Shown here piece after piece: positions 1-8,723 of a stretch of 64,000 nucleotides of DNA. How positions within the stretch are numbered: position 1 is the first letter of the stretch; the number at the start of each line of letters is the position of its first letter. This DNA comes from JAJXXT01 sp963764465. GTDB taxonomy: Bacteria; Pseudomonadota; Alphaproteobacteria; Acetobacterales; Acetobacteraceae. Where the stretch lies: positions 992,001 through 1,056,000 of the forward strand of contig CAVXSO010000006.1 in the NCBI GenBank assembly GCA_963764465.1, written 5' to 3'. The translations under genes were made by a program, and so were the position numbers. The notes below the pieces were generated by a model, which worked only from the letters and a program-made list of their open reading frames with translations, was not told where the DNA came from and searched no databases.

Positions 1-773
1 GCGCCGCTGCCGGCGTTGTAGGGGCGGCCGAACTCCAGCATCGTGGCACGGCCGGCGGTGACGAAGGCATCGGCGGTGTCTTCGACATAGGTGAAGTCCC
101 GCCGCGTCTCGGTGTCGCCCACGGTGATCGCGGGGCAGGCCGGGTCCAGCATCTGGCGAATGAGCGTGGGGATCACGGCGCGCTCGCTCTGGCGGGGGCC
201 GAAGGTGTTGAAAGGGCGCAGCGTCACCACCGGAAGATCGAAGGAGCGGACATAGGATTCCGCCATCATGTCGGCGCCGATCTTGGAGGCGGAATAGGGC
301 GACTGGCCGTGGAGCGGGTGGCATTCCGCGATGGGGACGGTCTGCGCGGTGCCGTAGACCTCGCTCGTCGAGGTGTGGACGACGCGGCCGACGCCGGCGG
401 CGCGCGCGGCCTCGAGGACGTTCACGGTGCCGAGGATGTTCGTTTCGACATAGGACTGGACCGCGACATAGGAGTGCGGGATGGCGATCAGCGCCGCGAG
501 GTGGAAGATGATCGCCTGGTCGCGCGCGATGCGCTGGACGAAGGCGGCGTCGCGCACGTCCCCGCGCACGAGATCGATGCGGCGGCGGGTCTCGCGCGGC
601 AGGTCGTCGAGCCAGCCGTGATGATCGAACGAGTTGTAGAGGCAGAGGGTGGTGACGCGGGCACCCTCCGCCACGAGACGGGCGGCGAGGTGCGAGCCGA
701 TGAACCCGTCCGCGCCGGTGACGAGGACGTTGACATCCCGCAACGGCCTGGCGGCCGGTCCGATATCGTTCAT
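1..773 (-). CDS. LegB-like NAD-dependent 4,6-dehydratase (C-terminus off window)
   Basis: Extended short-chain dehydrogenase that should remove water across C4-C6 of a UDP- or GDP-sugar, giving a 4-keto-6-deoxy intermediate. About 257 codons are present and the reading frame continues past the left edge. The start ATG overlaps the stop of the upstream sugar transferase gene as ATGA, which implies translational coupling. The N-terminus has the Rossmann motif TGADGFIG (residues 19-26). Further on there is HTSTSEVYGTAQ and the catalytic SPYSASK, followed by LRPFNTFGPRQS. This combination closely resembles LegB-type dehydratases of legionaminic acid and bacillosamine pathways (family knowledge). 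Substrate is not decided; the neighbouring nucleotidyltransferase and aminotransferase support an amino-dideoxy sugar route. Confidence 0.85.
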   Translation of the reverse strand, partial: MNDIGPAARPLRDVNVLVTGADGFIGSHLAARLVAEGARVTTLCLYNSFDHHGWLDDLPRETRRRIDLVRGDVRDAAFVQRIARDQAIIFHLAALIAIPHSYVAVQSYVETNILGTVNVLEAARAAGVGRVVHTSTSEVYGTAQTVPIAECHPLHGQSPYSASKIGADMMAESYVRSFDLPVVTLRPFNTFGPRQSERAVIPTLIRQMLDPACPAITVGDTETRRDFTYVEDTADAFVTAGRATMLEFGRPYNAGSG

Positions 774-1495
774 GCTGGTCTCCTTGAGGCCGCCGCGACG
801 CCCGGCGAGAGCGAAGCGGCGGAAGCGTGCCGCCTTCGTCGCCCGAGGCCGGCGATCGCGGCAAGGCAGCGGACGATCCAGAGCAGGTCGGCTGCGAGCG
901 AGCGGCGGGGGTAGTAGCCGAGGTCGAGCTCCGCCTTCGCGGGGAAAAGCGTGTGGCGATAGAAGGCGAGCGGGTTCTCGCCCGGGGGATAAAGATCCGC
1001 CTCGTTGCGGAAGGCCATCTGCGCGGGGCCGAAGATTCCCGGCCGCCAGCGCAGCAGCGCCGCGTAGCGCCCGGCGTAGCAGTCCGCGAAGTCCGGCACT
1101 TCCGGCCGGGGGCCGACGAGCGACATGGCGCCGCGCAGCACGTCCCACAGCTGCGGCAGCTCGTCGATCTTGGTGCGCTCGATGAAGCGGCCGACGCGGG
1201 TCATGCGGTCGTCGCCGCGGATGGTGAGCGGGCGGGAATTCGACAGTTCCCTGGCGCGGAATTTTCGGAACTTGTGCAGGCGGAACAGCTTCCCGTCGCG
1301 CCCCAGGCGCCATTGCGAGAAGAAGACGGGGCGGCCCGATTCGATCAGGATGGCGAGCGCCACCAGGAGCATGAGCGGGCCGACGAGCAGCAGGCCGAGG
1401 GCGGCGACGATCCTGTCGAACCCAAACCTCGGATCCCAGCGCAGCTTTTTCCTGGACAGCGCCGGCAGGATCACCGGCAGGCCACGCACGTTCAT
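770..1495 (-). CDS. Initiating phosphoglycosyl transferase (bacterial sugar transferase)
   Basis: Transfers a sugar-1-phosphate from a nucleotide sugar to undecaprenyl phosphate at the inner membrane, starting repeat-unit assembly. It is 241 residues long, the size of the short PglC/WcaJ-core monotopic enzymes. One hydrophobic segment lies at about residues 25-50 (VAALGLLLVGPLMLLVALAI). It is followed by KFRKFRA, the catalytic IDELPQLWDVLRG with its Asp-Glu pair, and LVGPRPE. The start and stop overlap both neighbours by ATGA, so it is translated as part of a four-gene unit. The adjacent LegB-like and aminotransferase genes suggest that the loaded sugar is an amino-dideoxy hexose; this is inference. 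Confidence 0.9.
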   Translation of the reverse strand: MNVRGLPVILPALSRKKLRWDPRFGFDRIVAALGLLLVGPLMLLVALAILIESGRPVFFSQWRLGRDGKLFRLHKFRKFRARELSNSRPLTIRGDDRMTRVGRFIERTKIDELPQLWDVLRGAMSLVGPRPEVPDFADCYAGRYAALLRWRPGIFGPAQMAFRNEADLYPPGENPLAFYRHTLFPAKAELDLGYYPRRSLAADLLWIVRCLAAIAGLGRRRRHASAASLSPGVAAASRRPA

Positions 1496-2682
1496 GCGGG
1501 CGCCGCCGTTTCGTCACCGGCGTCCAGCGCGCGCGAGAGCGCCTGGACGACGTGGCGGACCTGCCATTCCTCCATCTTCGGGTGGAGCGGCAGGGTGAGT
1601 TCGCGCGTGGCGAATTCCTCCGTCAGCGGAAGGCGGACGAAGGGGTGACGCTCCTCGTACCAGCTGAGGCGGTGGATGGGCGGATAGTGGAACGAGGTCT
1701 GCACGCCCTCCGCGCGCAGGGCCGTCGCGACGGCCGTGCGGTCCGTCCCGGCGGGCAGGATCGCGGGGAGGATGTGGTGGGTGGTGACATCCCAGGACGC
1801 GAAGGGGACGCCGACGGAGGGGCAGAGCGTGCCAATGAGGTTGCGGTAGCTCGCGGTGAGGCGGCGGCGCTTGGCGTTCCACCGCTTGAGCTTTGACATC
1901 TGGACGAGGCCGACCGCGGCGTTCAGCTCGGTCATGCGGTAATTGTAGCCGAGCATGGTGACGTCGTAGGAGCCGGTGCCGCTGAGGCGCTCGATGGTGC
2001 TCGCGGTCATGCCGTGGCCGCGCATCTGGCGCATGGTGGCGAGGAGCGCGGGGTCGCGCGCGATGATCATGCCACCCTCGGCGGTGGTCATGTTCTTGTT
2101 GCCGAAGAAGCTGAAGACGGCGGCGTCGCCGTAGATCGGGCCGCGCTCGGCGCCGACGGCGTGGGCGGAATCCTCGATCAGGTGGAGGCCGTGCCGGTCG
2201 GCGAAGCCGCGCCAGGCGCGCTTGTCCATCACCGCGCCCGCGTAGTGCATGACGACGACGGCCTTGGTGCGCTCCGTCACCTTCGCCTCCGCGTCGCGCA
2301 GGGACATGACCGGGGTGTCGAGGCCCTCGATGTCGACGAAGACCGGTTTCGCGCCGGTGTAGACCACGGCGTTGGCGGTGGCGACGAAGGACATCGATGG
2401 CACCAGCACCTCGTCACCCTGGCCGATGCCGAAGGCGACCATGGCGAGGTGCAGGCCCGCGGTGCAGTTGCTCACCGCCGCCGCCGCCGCGGCACCGTGC
2501 AGTTCGGCGAAGCCGTGCTCGAACTCGGCCACGAGGTGGCCCATGGTGATCCAGTTGCTGTCGATGACGCGCGCGAGGGCGAGCTTCTCGTCGTCGCCGA
2601 GGACCGGTTCCGAAACCAGCAGCATCGACTCCCTGCGCGTCCGGTCGCCCGGATGCGCGAGCACCACGTTGTCAGTCGGCAT
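1492..2682 (-). CDS. DegT/DnrJ/EryC1/StrS PLP sugar aminotransferase
   Basis: Fold-type I PLP enzyme of 396 residues that should aminate the 4-keto sugar nucleotide produced by the LegB-like dehydratase, usually with glutamate as donor. The cofactor-binding Asp is in EDSAHA (about residue 171) and the internal-aldimine Lys in FFGNKNMTTAEGG (about residue 196). LegC and PglE belong to this family. The frame is open further upstream, but the ATG chosen has GGAGG six bases before it and overlaps the preceding gene by only 11 bp, so this start is preferred over the one 30 bp upstream. Confidence 0.9.
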   Translation of the reverse strand: MPTDNVVLAHPGDRTRRESMLLVSEPVLGDDEKLALARVIDSNWITMGHLVAEFEHGFAELHGAAAAAAVSNCTAGLHLAMVAFGIGQGDEVLVPSMSFVATANAVVYTGAKPVFVDIEGLDTPVMSLRDAEAKVTERTKAVVVMHYAGAVMDKRAWRGFADRHGLHLIEDSAHAVGAERGPIYGDAAVFSFFGNKNMTTAEGGMIIARDPALLATMRQMRGHGMTASTIERLSGTGSYDVTMLGYNYRMTELNAAVGLVQMSKLKRWNAKRRRLTASYRNLIGTLCPSVGVPFASWDVTTHHILPAILPAGTDRTAVATALRAEGVQTSFHYPPIHRLSWYEERHPFVRLPLTEEFATRELTLPLHPKMEEWQVRHVVQALSRALDAGDETAAPA

Positions 2683-3412
2683 CGAGAGCCTCCAGCGCGA
2701 GAGGGGTGACATCGAAGGCGGGTGCCTCCTCGTCCCAGTTCATGTCCTGGGCCTTCTGGAAATCCTCGATCCGGCCGATATCGAGCCACATGCCGTCGTG
2801 GAGGAAGGTGTTGACCGGGACACCGCGGTCGAGCAGGCGGAACATCAGGTCGTCGAAGCCGTAGGCGATGCCGCAGGGGATGTGCTGGAGCATGGTCGGC
2901 TCCATGCAGTAGATGCCCATGCTGACGAGGTGCGAGAGGCCCGGCTTCTCGCGGAAGCGGACGACGCGGCCGCGATCGGCCTCGATGATGCCGAAATCCA
3001 TGCGCGTGGAGCGGCGCGCCGTCGCGATGGTGAGCTCGGCGCCGTTGCGGCGGTGCGAGGCCACGAACTCGTTGACGTGCAGGTTGGTCAGCACGTCGCC
3101 GTTGATGACGATGAAGGTCTCGTCGAGCACGTCGCGCAGCAGGCGGAGCGCGCCGATGGTGCCGAGAGGCTCCGGCTCCTCCGTGTAGGTGATGTTGAGG
3201 TCCCACTGGCGCCCGTCGCCGCAGAAGGTGCGGATGAGATGGCCGAGATAGCCGGTGGTGATGTAGACGTCCGACGCGCCGTTGCGGCGCAGCCAGCGCA
3301 GCAGCAGCTCGAGCACCGGCCGTTCGCCGACCGGCATCAGCGGCTTGGGCAAAATCGTCGTGTAGGGACGCAGGCGCATCCCCTTGCCGCCCGACTGAAT
3401 GACAACCTTCAT
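2672..3412 (-). CDS. Sugar-1-phosphate nucleotidyltransferase (PtmE/mannose-1-P guanylyltransferase-like)
   Basis: Activates a sugar-1-phosphate with an NTP to make the nucleotide sugar for this locus. It has 246 residues and only the catalytic Rossmann domain. The signature GGKGMRLRPYT is at residues 8-18 with LPKPLMPVGERP behind it. The metal-binding VINGDVL follows in the middle. No CBS pair or left-handed helix domain is seen, unlike full PtmE or GlmU. The start has GGAGGGG four bases upstream; an extension of 17 codons is open but lacks a better start. It is the first gene of the left-edge operon and faces the export lipoprotein gene across a 268 bp gap. Base specificity (G, C, T or U) cannot be told from sequence alone. 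Confidence 0.88.
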   Translation of the reverse strand: MKVVIQSGGKGMRLRPYTTILPKPLMPVGERPVLELLLRWLRRNGASDVYITTGYLGHLIRTFCGDGRQWDLNITYTEEPEPLGTIGALRLLRDVLDETFIVINGDVLTNLHVNEFVASHRRNGAELTIATARRSTRMDFGIIEADRGRVVRFREKPGLSHLVSMGIYCMEPTMLQHIPCGIAYGFDDLMFRLLDRGVPVNTFLHDGMWLDIGRIEDFQKAQDMNWDEEAPAFDVTPLALEALDAD

Positions 3413-3680
3413 GCCGCCCCTCCAACGAGGAAAGAGGAAACGTGTCCGCGCGTGGCGAATCACGTTGAATGACCTGGAGGCGAGACGGTGCGATGGCGCG
3501 GGGGGGAGGCGCTACTGTGCGTGCGGCGTAAGACATCGCGACACCGATCTAAACCATCCGCAGCGGTTGGGACGCGAGCGCAACGGTTTCGACCTGTGCT
3601 CTACGCCCATCGGCCGATGTTCCATACTGGTCCCAATTGATGCCAAGAATCCCAAAAGTTCTCCGAGGAGCGCGACGACC
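3413..3680. promoter_or_regulatory. Divergent intergenic region between two polysaccharide transcripts
   Basis: Noncoding gap between the minus-strand nucleotide-sugar operon and the plus-strand export lipoprotein. It is noticeably less GC-rich than its flanks and must carry promoters for both directions. No clear -35/-10 pair was recognised. Confidence 0.4.
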
Positions 3681-4883
3681 GTGTCATACGCAAGACCGCG
3701 CCGGGACGTGTTGCGACAACTGGCACTCGCGCTGCCGGCGGCGCTCACCGCGTGCGCGCCGGGCAGCTTCCTGCCGGAGAGCGGGCCGACGCGCGGCGAG
3801 ATCATTTCGCAGGCGGGCGCACGCGTCGACCAGCCGGCGCCGGCGAACCAGCAGGCCTACGTGCTGGTGGACGTGACGCCCGGCGTGCTCGCGCGGCTTG
3901 GCGGAGCACCGGAGCCGTCGCGCTTCGTGGGCTTCGGGGCCCACGCCGCGTCCGGTACGATCGGCGTGGGTGACATGCTCGGGGTCACGATCTTCGAGGC
4001 CGACAGCGGCGGGCTGTTCCTGCCGCGCGAGCCGGGGACGCGCGCGGGCAACTACGTCACGCTGCCGCAACAGCAGGTGGACCAGTCCGGGCGCATCACC
4101 ATTCCCTATGGCGGCAGCCTGGTCGCGGCGGGGAAGACGCCGGCGGCGGTGGCGGCTGCGATCGACCAGCGGCTGGGGCGGCGGGCGCTGGAGCCGCAGG
4201 CGGTGGTGACGATCGCCGAGCGGCAGGCGGCACCGGTGAGCGTGCTGGGCGACGTGGAAAAGGCGGCGCATTTCTCGCTCGGGCCGGGGGGCGAGCGCAT
4301 CCTCGGCGCGATCGCGCGCGCGGGGGGGCCGCGCTCGCCCGACTACGAGACCACGGTGCGCGTGGTGCGCGGCGATGTGACCCAGACCGCGCTGCTCTCC
4401 GAGATCGCGAGCGATCCCGCGCAGAACCTGCAGCTGCGGCCGGGCGACACGATCGTGCTGGAGCGGCGTCCGGCCTATTTCCTGGCGCTGGGGGCGACCG
4501 GGCAGGCGACGACGCTGGGGCCGGTGGACCGGCGGCTGGCGTTCCAGGACAGCCGGCTGACGCTCGCGGACGCGCTCGGGCGCGCGGGCGGGCTGCAGGA
4601 CGACCGGGCGGATGCGCGCGCGGTGTTCGTCTACCGGCAGGAGCCGCTCGCCACGATCCGCGCGCTCGGGGTGACGAATGGCGGGCTGCCGTCGCTGGTG
4701 CCCACGGTCTATGTGGTGAACCTGATCCAGGCGGGCGGGCTGTTCGACGCGACGCGGTTCTGGATGCACCCGAACGACGTGATGTACGTGGCCAACGCGC
4801 CGGCGACGGATCTCTCGAAGTTCCTCGGGCTGGTGCTGATCGGGTCCGGCTCCGCCGCGGCGATCCGGGCGACGGTGAACTGA
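3681..4883 (+). CDS. Wza-like outer-membrane polysaccharide export lipoprotein
   Basis: Predicted outer-membrane channel component for exopolysaccharide export. The protein of 400 residues begins with a basic stretch and a lipobox LTAC (Cys at about residue 23), so it should be lipidated. A polysaccharide-export (Poly_export) domain follows, starting near GTIGVGDMLGVTIFE. It is followed by SLBB-type repeats (PVSVLGDVEKAAHFSL and later YFLALGATGQ) and a hydrophobic C-terminal helix (LGLVLIGSGSAAAI), as in Wza. The GTG start is chosen because it places the lipoprotein signal at the N-terminus and has GAGGAG upstream; the frame is open for 94 codons more, but those run through the divergent promoter gap. 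It converges on the flippase gene and should partner with the Wzc-like kinase encoded nearby. Confidence 0.9.
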   Translation: MSYARPRRDVLRQLALALPAALTACAPGSFLPESGPTRGEIISQAGARVDQPAPANQQAYVLVDVTPGVLARLGGAPEPSRFVGFGAHAASGTIGVGDMLGVTIFEADSGGLFLPREPGTRAGNYVTLPQQQVDQSGRITIPYGGSLVAAGKTPAAVAAAIDQRLGRRALEPQAVVTIAERQAAPVSVLGDVEKAAHFSLGPGGERILGAIARAGGPRSPDYETTVRVVRGDVTQTALLSEIASDPAQNLQLRPGDTIVLERRPAYFLALGATGQATTLGPVDRRLAFQDSRLTLADALGRAGGLQDDRADARAVFVYRQEPLATIRALGVTNGGLPSLVPTVYVVNLIQAGGLFDATRFWMHPNDVMYVANAPATDLSKFLGLVLIGSGSAAAIRATVN

Positions 4884-4928
4884 GGCGCGCTGCCGGGCGG
4901 AGGCCTGGCGCCGGCCGAGGTGGCCGCC

Positions 4929-4984
4929 TGGTCGGGGTGGCCTGATCGGGGTGGCCTGATCGGGGTGGCCTGATCGGGGTGGTC
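4929..4984. repeat. 14 bp tandem repeat, four units, ending in a stop codon
   Basis: Four head-to-tail copies of TGATCGGGGTGGCC (first unit TGGTC..., last unit ...GGTC). The array fills the gap between two convergent genes, and its last unit overlaps the stop codon of the flippase gene. Confidence 0.9.
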
Positions 4985-6341
4985 AGCCGAGGGGCAGGAG
5001 GGCGGCGGCGCCGAGCACGCCGGGCACGATGCGCAGGCGGCGCACGACGAAGACCCCCATGGCGAGATTCCAGAGCACCATCGTCGCGGTGGTCGCGGCG
5101 GCGGCGCCGTCGAGCCCGAGGGGGCCGACGAGGAACAGGCCGAGTGCGGTGTTGACGACCACGCTGGCGACGATCATCGCGGCGGCCCAGCGCTCGTGGC
5201 CCGTCATCGTCATCAGGAATTGCTGCGGGCCGGCGGCGGCGGCGAAGACCTGGCCGGCGAGCAGGATGTGCAGCGCGAGCGTGCCGGAGGCGAAGTCGGC
5301 GCCGAAATGGGCGAGCACGGGGTGCGCGACGGCGGCAAGCGGCACGGCGATGGCAAGCCCGCTCGCGAAGGTCCAGACCGCGCCGCGCGTGACGAGGTAC
5401 TGCATCGCCGCGCGGTCGCCGCGGGCGTGGATTTCCGCGATCATCGGCGCAAAGAGGGCGTTGATGGCGGTGCGCGGCAGCATCACCGCCATGGCGAGGG
5501 TGAAGGCGAGCGCGTAGATGCCGGCCTCCCGCGTGTGGCCGATCCAGCCGAGGATGAGGACGCCGACGCGGTTCTGCATCGCCTCCGCCACCGAGATCAT
5601 GACCAGCGGCACGGCCATGCGGCGCCAGGCGCGCGCGTCGTCCGCGTGCGAGGCGAGGGAGAGCGAGGCGGGGACGCGGCGGCGCAGCGCGACGGAGACG
5701 AGGGCCAGGCCAGCCACGGAACCGACGAGCGTCATCGCCATCGCGCCGGGGGCGCCGAGGGGGACGGCGAACAGCAGGACGGCGGCGAGGGTGAGGACGA
5801 GGAGCGTGCCGTCGCGCACGATGCGGTCCGGCACCAGGGCATCGGCGACGCCGCCGAAGCCGCGCACCATCGAGCCGCGCACCCAGAGCAGCGCCCAGAC
5901 CGGGACGAGCGGCAGGCCGAGGACGAAGGTGGCGGTGAGCGTAGCGTTGGCCGGCGTGCGCAGGACGAGCGCCACGGCGATGCCGAGGACGGCGATGGCG
6001 GCGCCGACCGCCGCGACGCGGCGATGGGCGTAGCGGACGACGCCGCGCAGCAGGTCCAGCCTGCCCTGCGTGCCGTAGGATGGGACGAGGCGCAGCATCG
6101 AGACCTCGAAGCCAAGGGCGGCGACGTAGGCGAGGACGGTGCACCAGGCGAGGACGTAGGCGTAGATGCCGAAGGCCTGGGGGCCGACGAGGCGGGCGAG
6201 CGCGAGCTGGGCCGCGTAGGTGAGGCCTGCACCAAGGATGTAGACCGCAAGGGCGATGACGCTGCCGCGCGCCAGGCGGCGGCCGATATCCGCGTGCGAC
6301 GGCGCGGCGAGGGTTTCGCTGGCGGTGGCGGGCAGGCTCAT
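4983..6341 (-). CDS. Oligosaccharide flippase, Wzx-like
   Basis: Integral membrane protein of 452 residues with about a dozen hydrophobic segments, matching the MOP-superfamily polysaccharide flippases that move lipid-linked repeat units to the periplasm. Its first membrane segment follows a short cytosolic leader (GSVIALAVYILGAGLTYAAQL), and the N-terminal LVGPQAFGIYAYVLA is typical of the family. The start overlaps the stop of the upstream kinase gene as ATGA. It is the last gene of the seven-gene minus-strand operon that also carries the Wzy-like polymerase and Wzc-like kinase, which supports a Wzx/Wzy-dependent pathway. Confidence 0.88.
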   Translation of the reverse strand: MSLPATASETLAAPSHADIGRRLARGSVIALAVYILGAGLTYAAQLALARLVGPQAFGIYAYVLAWCTVLAYVAALGFEVSMLRLVPSYGTQGRLDLLRGVVRYAHRRVAAVGAAIAVLGIAVALVLRTPANATLTATFVLGLPLVPVWALLWVRGSMVRGFGGVADALVPDRIVRDGTLLVLTLAAVLLFAVPLGAPGAMAMTLVGSVAGLALVSVALRRRVPASLSLASHADDARAWRRMAVPLVMISVAEAMQNRVGVLILGWIGHTREAGIYALAFTLAMAVMLPRTAINALFAPMIAEIHARGDRAAMQYLVTRGAVWTFASGLAIAVPLAAVAHPVLAHFGADFASGTLALHILLAGQVFAAAAGPQQFLMTMTGHERWAAAMIVASVVVNTALGLFLVGPLGLDGAAAATTATMVLWNLAMGVFVVRRLRIVPGVLGAAALLPLG

Positions 6342-7108
6342 GCGGCGACCGCCTGGGATGGCGCGCGTTGCGGCGCGGCGGACGCGGCCTGGTGGTGGGT
6401 GGCGAGGATGGCCTCGAGCACGTGGAGGGTGCCGGGGAGCATGGTGTCTGGCGACGAGGTGTCCACCGCGATGACGCGGGTGCCGCCTGCCTCCAGCAGG
6501 GACTGGATGTGATCCAGGTGGGCGAGGAAGGCGAGGTTGTCCTCCAGGCCGAGTTCCAGCAGGCGTTCCGCCAGGGACATGCGGGCGAAGCGCTGCCGCA
6601 GGCGCAGGCGCAGCACCGCCGGGGGCGCGTGCAGGCGGACCAGGAGGTCGGCGCGCGGGGTGGTTTCGAGCGCGGTCTCGAGCGCCGCTTCGCGCGCGGC
6701 CGCGCGGGCGGGGTAGCGGGCGAGCACGAGGAGCGAGCCGAGCGCCTGGACGAAGCCCTGGTCGATGACGAGCACCCCGTCCTCGCTGGCGCCGCGCCGC
6801 ATCGTGGCGTCAAGGCGCTGGAGGTAGTGGCGCAGGCGCAGCGCCCAGAGCCGGCTGCGCGGGGGAAAGGCGCGCAGCAGCGCCTCGTGCGGGCCCGGCG
6901 CGCCGGGGGCGGCGTGCGAAAGGAGCGCCGCGCGGGCGGTGGCGAGGCGCGACAGGACGGCGGGGAGGCGCGCGCCGGTGGCACGCTCGGCCGGGCGCTC
7001 GCTGGCGGCGAGGGCGAGCGGGATGCCGCGCGAGCGGGCGAGGCCCTCCAGCGCGTGGGCGAAGCGCGTCTTGCCGACGGCGGGCGGGCCGAACAATTCG
7101 ACGATCAT
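6338..7108 (-). CDS. P-loop NTPase/kinase-like protein of the polysaccharide operon
   Basis: Unrecognised 256-residue protein with a Walker A motif GPPAVGKT at residues 7-14, so it should bind ATP or GTP as a small-molecule kinase might. A conserved-looking segment GVLVIDQGFVQALGSLL sits where kinases of this fold have Walker B and substrate residues. The Arg-rich RLRLRQRFARMS could be a lid. No signal peptide or membrane helix is present. It lies 10 bp after the nucleotidyltransferase-kinase fusion and overlaps the flippase gene by ATGA, so its job is very probably tied to polysaccharide assembly. Substrate unknown. Confidence 0.75.
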   Translation of the reverse strand: MIVELFGPPAVGKTRFAHALEGLARSRGIPLALAASERPAERATGARLPAVLSRLATARAALLSHAAPGAPGPHEALLRAFPPRSRLWALRLRHYLQRLDATMRRGASEDGVLVIDQGFVQALGSLLVLARYPARAAAREAALETALETTPRADLLVRLHAPPAVLRLRLRQRFARMSLAERLLELGLEDNLAFLAHLDHIQSLLEAGGTRVIAVDTSSPDTMLPGTLHVLEAILATHHQAASAAPQRAPSQAVAA

Positions 7109-7118
7109 GGGCGGGACC

Positions 7119-8666
7119 TCAGATGAGGTTCCAGATCGCGTGGCGGGCGGCGGCGATGACCTCCTCGAGCGGGCTGTCGGCGGCGAGCGTCACGACGCGC
7201 GAGTGCCGGAAGGACAAGGCGCGCAGCGAGGCGACGCGATCCTTGATCACCGCGCGGTCCATCGTCGGCTCGCGCGCGGCGAGCGTCTCGACCGGGGCGA
7301 CGAGCTTGATGACGAGGTCCGGCGGCATGGCGCGGGCCATGGCGTAGGACGCGGCCTCGAAGCGGCGGAGCGCGCCGGGGACGCGCGCGAGGCGCGGCAG
7401 CAGCGGGCCGTCGTTGTAGGTGGCGATCTCGTCCTGGGGGAAGCGGTCCGCGAGGACGACCATGCCGCGGTCCGCCGCGCGGCGGGCGGCGCGGAGCTTG
7501 GCGCGCTTCTCGACCGCGAGGATGGTGGCCCAGATGGTGAGCAGCAACGCGTAGGCGGGGCTGGGCGGGCGGTCGCTGATGGCGCCGTGCGAGGCGCCGC
7601 GCGGCTTGCGGCGGAGCACGCGGGTGGCGAGCGGCACCAGCGCCTTGAACGGGCGCAGCAGCAGCGAGGGGCGGCCGTCGCCGGTGCCGAAATACATCGG
7701 CAGGACGTCGACCTCCGCGCCGAGCCATGCGTTGAGCGCACGGACCAGGGTGGACTTGCCGCTGCCGTCCACGCCCATGATGGCGACGACGAGGCCGCCG
7801 CCGGGGCAGGTGCGCGCCCAGGGCCGGGGCTGGAGGAGGACGCGGCGGTTGAGCAGGCCGAAGGCGGCGGCGGTGGTGCGCCACAGGCGCTGCCAGGCGA
7901 TTTCGGCATGCGAGCCCGAGCGGTAGGGCGCGAGGGCGTGGCGGACACGCTGCAGCAGGGCGGCGTGGGTGGCGGACCACTCGGGCTTCATGACGAAATC
8001 CACGGCGAGCGCGCCGCTGCCGGGGCCGAGCAGTTCCTCGGCGCGGAAGCGCAGGGCGAGCGGGTCCACGCGGCTGGCCAGGGCCTGGCGGTCACGCGCG
8101 AACTTCGCCCGCTGTGCCTCGCGGCCACGGCGGGCGACGGGGTCGGCCCAGGATGTCTCCGAGGCCATGCGGACGGCGAGGAGGACGGCCTCGGTCTCGG
8201 CGTCGAGCACCGGCAGGAGGGTGTCGGCGTGCGGCTGGCGCGCGGCGAGGACCGATTTCTCCCAGGGCGGGTGGAACTGCCTGAGCAGCGCGTCCCCGAA
8301 GACGAGGCGCAGGTGCAGGTGGACGTGGACGAGGCGGCCGCGCGCCTCGTCGTGGCAGAGATAGGAGACGATGGCGGGGTGGCGGCGCGACGCCACCGCG
8401 CCGAAGCGCTTGAAGCCGCATTCCAGCAGGATGGTCTCGGCGAGGTGGCGGCTCTCGCGGTCCACCAGGAGATCGAGGTCCGACTCTCCCGAGAGCGCGC
8501 GCTCCACCCGCAGCAGGCTGCGCCAGTAGCAGAAGACGACGCCCGCCGAGGCGAAGCGCGCCAGCAACATGCCGATGGGTTCGGCCGTTCCGGCGCCGGC
8601 CCGCGCGCCCTGCACGCGCGCGGACACGCCCATGTCGTTGCCATCCATCATCGCCTGCGCCTTCAC
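7119..8666 (-). CDS. Nucleotidyltransferase-like domain fused to thymidylate-kinase-like domain
   Basis: A 515-residue two-domain protein. The N-terminal part (roughly 30-250) looks like a nucleotidyltransferase-fold domain: GESDLDLLVD has the G-S-x-D-x-D arrangement of that superfamily. The C-terminal part (about 290-515) has a Walker A GVDGSGKST and the downstream VVLADRFPQD, as in thymidylate kinases. Both are cytosolic. It sits between the BY-kinase and a second P-loop protein in the exopolysaccharide operon. Such proteins are usually annotated only as hypothetical or dTMP kinase-like; real thymidylate synthesis is unlikely here. It could phosphorylate or nucleotidylate a sugar, lipid or protein partner, but the sequence does not decide. 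Confidence 0.75.
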   Translation of the reverse strand: MKAQAMMDGNDMGVSARVQGARAGAGTAEPIGMLLARFASAGVVFCYWRSLLRVERALSGESDLDLLVDRESRHLAETILLECGFKRFGAVASRRHPAIVSYLCHDEARGRLVHVHLHLRLVFGDALLRQFHPPWEKSVLAARQPHADTLLPVLDAETEAVLLAVRMASETSWADPVARRGREAQRAKFARDRQALASRVDPLALRFRAEELLGPGSGALAVDFVMKPEWSATHAALLQRVRHALAPYRSGSHAEIAWQRLWRTTAAAFGLLNRRVLLQPRPWARTCPGGGLVVAIMGVDGSGKSTLVRALNAWLGAEVDVLPMYFGTGDGRPSLLLRPFKALVPLATRVLRRKPRGASHGAISDRPPSPAYALLLTIWATILAVEKRAKLRAARRAADRGMVVLADRFPQDEIATYNDGPLLPRLARVPGALRRFEAASYAMARAMPPDLVIKLVAPVETLAAREPTMDRAVIKDRVASLRALSFRHSRVVTLAADSPLEEVIAAARHAIWNLI

Positions 8667-8723
8667 TCCTTGCGCGCGACCGTTCTCGCGCCGCCTGTCT
8701 TCAGCATCCGGGCCGGGATGGCG

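Noticed and set aside
1125..1648. Overlapping plus-strand frames opposite the sugar transferase
   Set aside because: Antisense to a gene with complete phosphoglycosyl transferase motifs and ATGA coupling on both sides.
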